NCBI RefSeq assembly: GCF_900112985.1
Contig: NZ_FONS01000013.1
Coordinates: forward strand, 41,391-105,390
Source: Pedobacter antarcticus
GTDB taxonomy: Bacteria; Bacteroidota; Bacteroidia; Sphingobacteriales; Sphingobacteriaceae
DNA: 64,000 nt
Direction of reading: 5' to 3'
Every line of letters begins with the position of its first letter. Position 1 is the first letter of the stretch. Below, piece by piece: positions 62,214 through 64,000 of the stretch. Under the pieces are notes generated by a model, which was not told the origin of the DNA, made no database searches, and saw nothing but the letters and a program-made list of their open reading frames with translations. A program made the translations under genes and the position numbers.

Positions 62214-63098
62214 TTATGCCTTTGGATGGGCTTGTTTATATATTGATTTTAGTCTCGCAATAGAATTATGGGTATAAACCTGAGTGGCAGCCAGACTGGC
62301 ATGCCCCAATAGCTCTTTTATAGCATTTAAATCTGCCCCGCCATTCAACAGACTGGTCGCATACGAATGACGCAATACATGGGGACTTTTCTTATCCTGT
62401 GTGGATATATATGTCAAATAACGTTTCACCAGCAAGTATACAAACATCGGATACGCCGGCTTTCCTTTATCAGTAACGAATAAGGTCGTGCATTTGTTAT
62501 TAAATTTCTGCAAAGATTTTTCAGTGAGATATAATTTCACCTGCAAAATCAGCGACCTGGTCATAGGTACAATTCTTACTTTACTGCGCTTACCGGTAAC
62601 CCGGATTGTTTCCGTGTAGAAGTCCATATCATCATCTTGCAAACCAAGTAGTTCAGATAATCTGATTCCAGTACCAAACAGCAATTCAATAATAGTCTTA
62701 TCTCTGACGCCTCCAAAACCAGACGAAAAAATATCTTCGCTATCAAGAAGGCTGTTCATCTGCGCGTCAGGAATAAACACAGGTAATCTGGATGGTATCC
62801 TAGGGGCACGAAGCAAATTTGCCGGATTCATAACCACTTCCCCACGACGCAGCAAAAACTTGTAATAACTTTTAATTACAGATAATTTTCGCCCTACCGA
62901 GCCAGGACTCGCCTGTTTTTCTACCAGGCTAACAAGATAGTCCCTGATATGTACGGCCTTCGCATCAACAGGTAATATCTCCAGTGTCTCTGAGAGATAA
63001 GTTATATATTGAAGCAGATCTGTCCGGTAAGCCAGCAATGTGTGCGGAGAGTACCGCTTTTCATGTTCAATATAGTTTAAATAGGATTCCGCTGGCAT
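62214..63098 (-). CDS. Tyrosine recombinase (XerC/XerD-like)
   Basis: 294 residues. A SAM-like N-terminal core-binding domain (YLNYIEHEKRYSPHTLLAYR) precedes the catalytic domain, in which all six residues can be placed: Arg146 (GTGIRLSEL), Lys170, His240 and Arg243 (HVLRHSYA), His266 (LLGHASLA) and Tyr275 (VYTHNS). The length and the conserved position before hpf suggest the housekeeping chromosome-dimer resolvase rather than a phage integrase. The assignment to XerC or XerD is not possible here. Confidence 0.9.
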   Translation of the reverse strand: MPAESYLNYIEHEKRYSPHTLLAYRTDLLQYITYLSETLEILPVDAKAVHIRDYLVSLVEKQASPGSVGRKLSVIKSYYKFLLRRGEVVMNPANLLRAPRIPSRLPVFIPDAQMNSLLDSEDIFSSGFGGVRDKTIIELLFGTGIRLSELLGLQDDDMDFYTETIRVTGKRSKVRIVPMTRSLILQVKLYLTEKSLQKFNNKCTTLFVTDKGKPAYPMFVYLLVKRYLTYISTQDKKSPHVLRHSYATSLLNGGADLNAIKELLGHASLAATQVYTHNSIARLKSIYKQAHPKA

Positions 63099-63649
63099 AT
63101 CATCTTTTTTTTATCCCGTAGATCAATGTACAAATTATGTCCATAAAAACGAATTTATCTCCGTTAATATTAATTCTTAATTCAGAAATAAAATTGATAT
63201 AAAGAAACGGTAAGTTTCATTCTGACTTTATTAAAGCCTACCCTACACTTCTAATCGGATCATCTGGTATTGTTTGTCGCCAATGCACACCTGTTTTCTG
63301 AAATCTACCAGGTTGACTTAAATTAAATGAGGTCTAAATGGGTAAACGTTAAGCCAACCCCCGGTAAAAAATGGGCTAACTAAGAGCATGGCTCTAACAA
63401 AACTCTAACGAGATACAAACAGATGCTTAAGTTGAGTTGGGTGGGTTATTCAGGTTCTGAAGCAGTGCTACTTGGTGGTTTTAGTCAAAAGCTCGTAACT
63501 AACCGACTATAATTCTCCACCTTGTGGGGTCGCTATGGATAAGTGTGGGTTTCTTGTGGGTATGGTGTGGAGTTCAGTCGAACAAGATTAAGAGAACAAT
63601 CAAACGAGACCCGAACAAGACATGACCAGAAGTTTATTCACCAGGCTGT
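63099..63649. other. Non-coding stretch between the tyrosine recombinase and the IS3 element
   Basis: 551 bp with no supported gene. The part to about 63240 is AT-rich and should hold the recombinase promoter (minus strand). From about 63330 the composition alternates in blocks: an A/C-rich block (63380-63425), a G/T-rich block (63430-63485), a G/T-rich block (63520-63575) and an A/C-rich block (63578-63630). These form loose inverted patterns centred near TTCAGTCGAA (63572-63581), similar in style to the 16.7-kb palindrome. Confidence 0.55.
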
Positions 63650-64000
63650 TGTCTTATCCTGAAATGGCTATACAGTTTACTGAATTAATTTTAGATAGAC
63701 TATACACGCAAATTTGTTATTCCTGTATCAATTATACAAGTTGCTTTTCATTTGGTTTGCACCATTTAGGTTTCCATCTTTTTTTCAATGGCCCGTGTTT
63801 CAGGTGTGCCTGCTCTGGAGTTAGATAATCACAACTAGCATGGGGCCTTAATTGATTATAGGTTTGGATATTTTCTCTTATCTTTTGGGTAGTTTCCCTA
63901 AAACCAACTTTTGAGCTATGCAAATCAAATTCTGATTTTAGTATCCCGTTTACCCTTTCTGCAATGGCATTTTCATAAGGACTTCCATTCTCGGTCATAC
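63650..64000 (-). mobile_element. IS3-family insertion sequence, right part (cut by the window edge)
   Basis: The transposase 3' end is at 63732. Downstream of it on the minus strand the likely terminal inverted repeat ends in GGATAAGACA, so the element boundary is placed at about 63650 (TGTCTTATCC on the plus strand, beginning TG as IS3 ends do). The other end and the target duplication lie outside the window, so the boundary is approximate. Confidence 0.7.
63732..64000 (-). CDS. IS3-family transposase, integrase-core C-terminus (partial)
   Basis: About 89 residues are present; the gene continues beyond the right edge. MTENGSPYENAIAERVNGIL contains the last stretch of the DDE core, with the catalytic Glu expected in AIAER. 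QTYNQLRPHASCDYLTPEQAH is the characteristic C-terminal block of IS3 OrfB. It would be made by programmed frameshifting from orfA/orfB, not visible here. No damage is seen in the part present. Confidence 0.93.
   Translation of the reverse strand, partial: MTENGSPYENAIAERVNGILKSEFDLHSSKVGFRETTQKIRENIQTYNQLRPHASCDYLTPEQAHLKHGPLKKRWKPKWCKPNEKQLV

Noticed and set aside
62214..63098. Tyrosine recombinase as a phage or island integrase
   Set aside because: No tRNA-embedded attachment repeats or phage genes adjoin it, and its place before hpf is a conserved housekeeping one. The tRNA cluster nearby is intact.
63622..63828. Plus-strand frame across the IS3 boundary
   Set aside because: It spans the element end and antisense transposase sequence; composition is not protein-like.

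Overview
The window is chromosomal DNA of a Bacteroidota bacterium, most likely of the Sphingobacteriaceae (Pedobacter-like). This assignment is an inference. It rests on the bamA-ompH-ompH block next to uppS, a type IX secretion sorting domain, a transketolase split into two genes, a DnaQ-type exonuclease fused to DNA polymerase III alpha, a DUF1680/GH127 glycosidase, -7 boxes of the form TAnnTTTG, and the order xer - hpf - four tRNAs - tuf - tRNA-Trp - secE - nusG - rplKAJL - rpoBC. Base composition is moderate, about 40 percent G+C by eye.

Layout. 1-11.2 kb, minus strand: a cut PurF-like amidotransferase, murI, two OmpH/Skp-like chaperones, bamA, uppS, nadK, a CBS/ACT-like protein, an alpha/beta hydrolase, YqeY, a short-chain dehydrogenase and ubiE/menG. 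11.3-16.5 kb, plus strand: engB, a UbiA-type prenyltransferase, an M3 oligopeptidase and an APC permease. 16.5-18.3 kb is a small accessory patch: a 90-nt imperfect palindrome and four exact-period 22-bp repeats in front of an AAA/DUF4143 ATPase. 18.3-31.7 kb: a CarboxypepD/plug-like membrane protein, kup (minus), a tiny T9SS cargo protein, an FAH-family enzyme, an M23 endopeptidase, bcp, split transketolase, an ECF sigma factor with three probable partner proteins, and a GH127 enzyme. 31.7-48.4 kb: trxA and dnaE (minus), a lipocalin, mdh with an aspartic protease, gyrB (minus), a lipoprotein OmpH, an S4 protein, dapD, a glycosyltransferase, a Sua5/TsaC protein, cca, a pRiA4b ORF-3-like protein, miaA and a DUF3467 protein. 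48.5-63.1 kb is the minus-strand gene-expression block. The right edge cuts an IS3-family insertion sequence next to a 550-bp repeat-rich non-coding stretch.

Functionally the window is mostly housekeeping: envelope assembly (BamA, OmpH, UppS, MurI, M23), tRNA maturation (Cca, MiaA, TsaC), transcription and translation (rpoBC, ribosomal stalk proteins, EF-Tu, HPF) and menaquinone synthesis (UbiE with the UbiA-like protein, inferred). The regulatory DNA is the less ordinary part. There are strong hairpins in the rplL-rpoB and rpoB-rpoC gaps, a nested hairpin in the kup leader, back-to-back near-leaderless promoters between ubiE and engB, and an unusually strong Shine-Dalgarno sequence in front of hpf. 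The best candidates for something undescribed are the 22-bp repeat array paired with the DUF4143 ATPase and the ECF-sigma cluster whose second gene carries a triple PEGYF-type motif.
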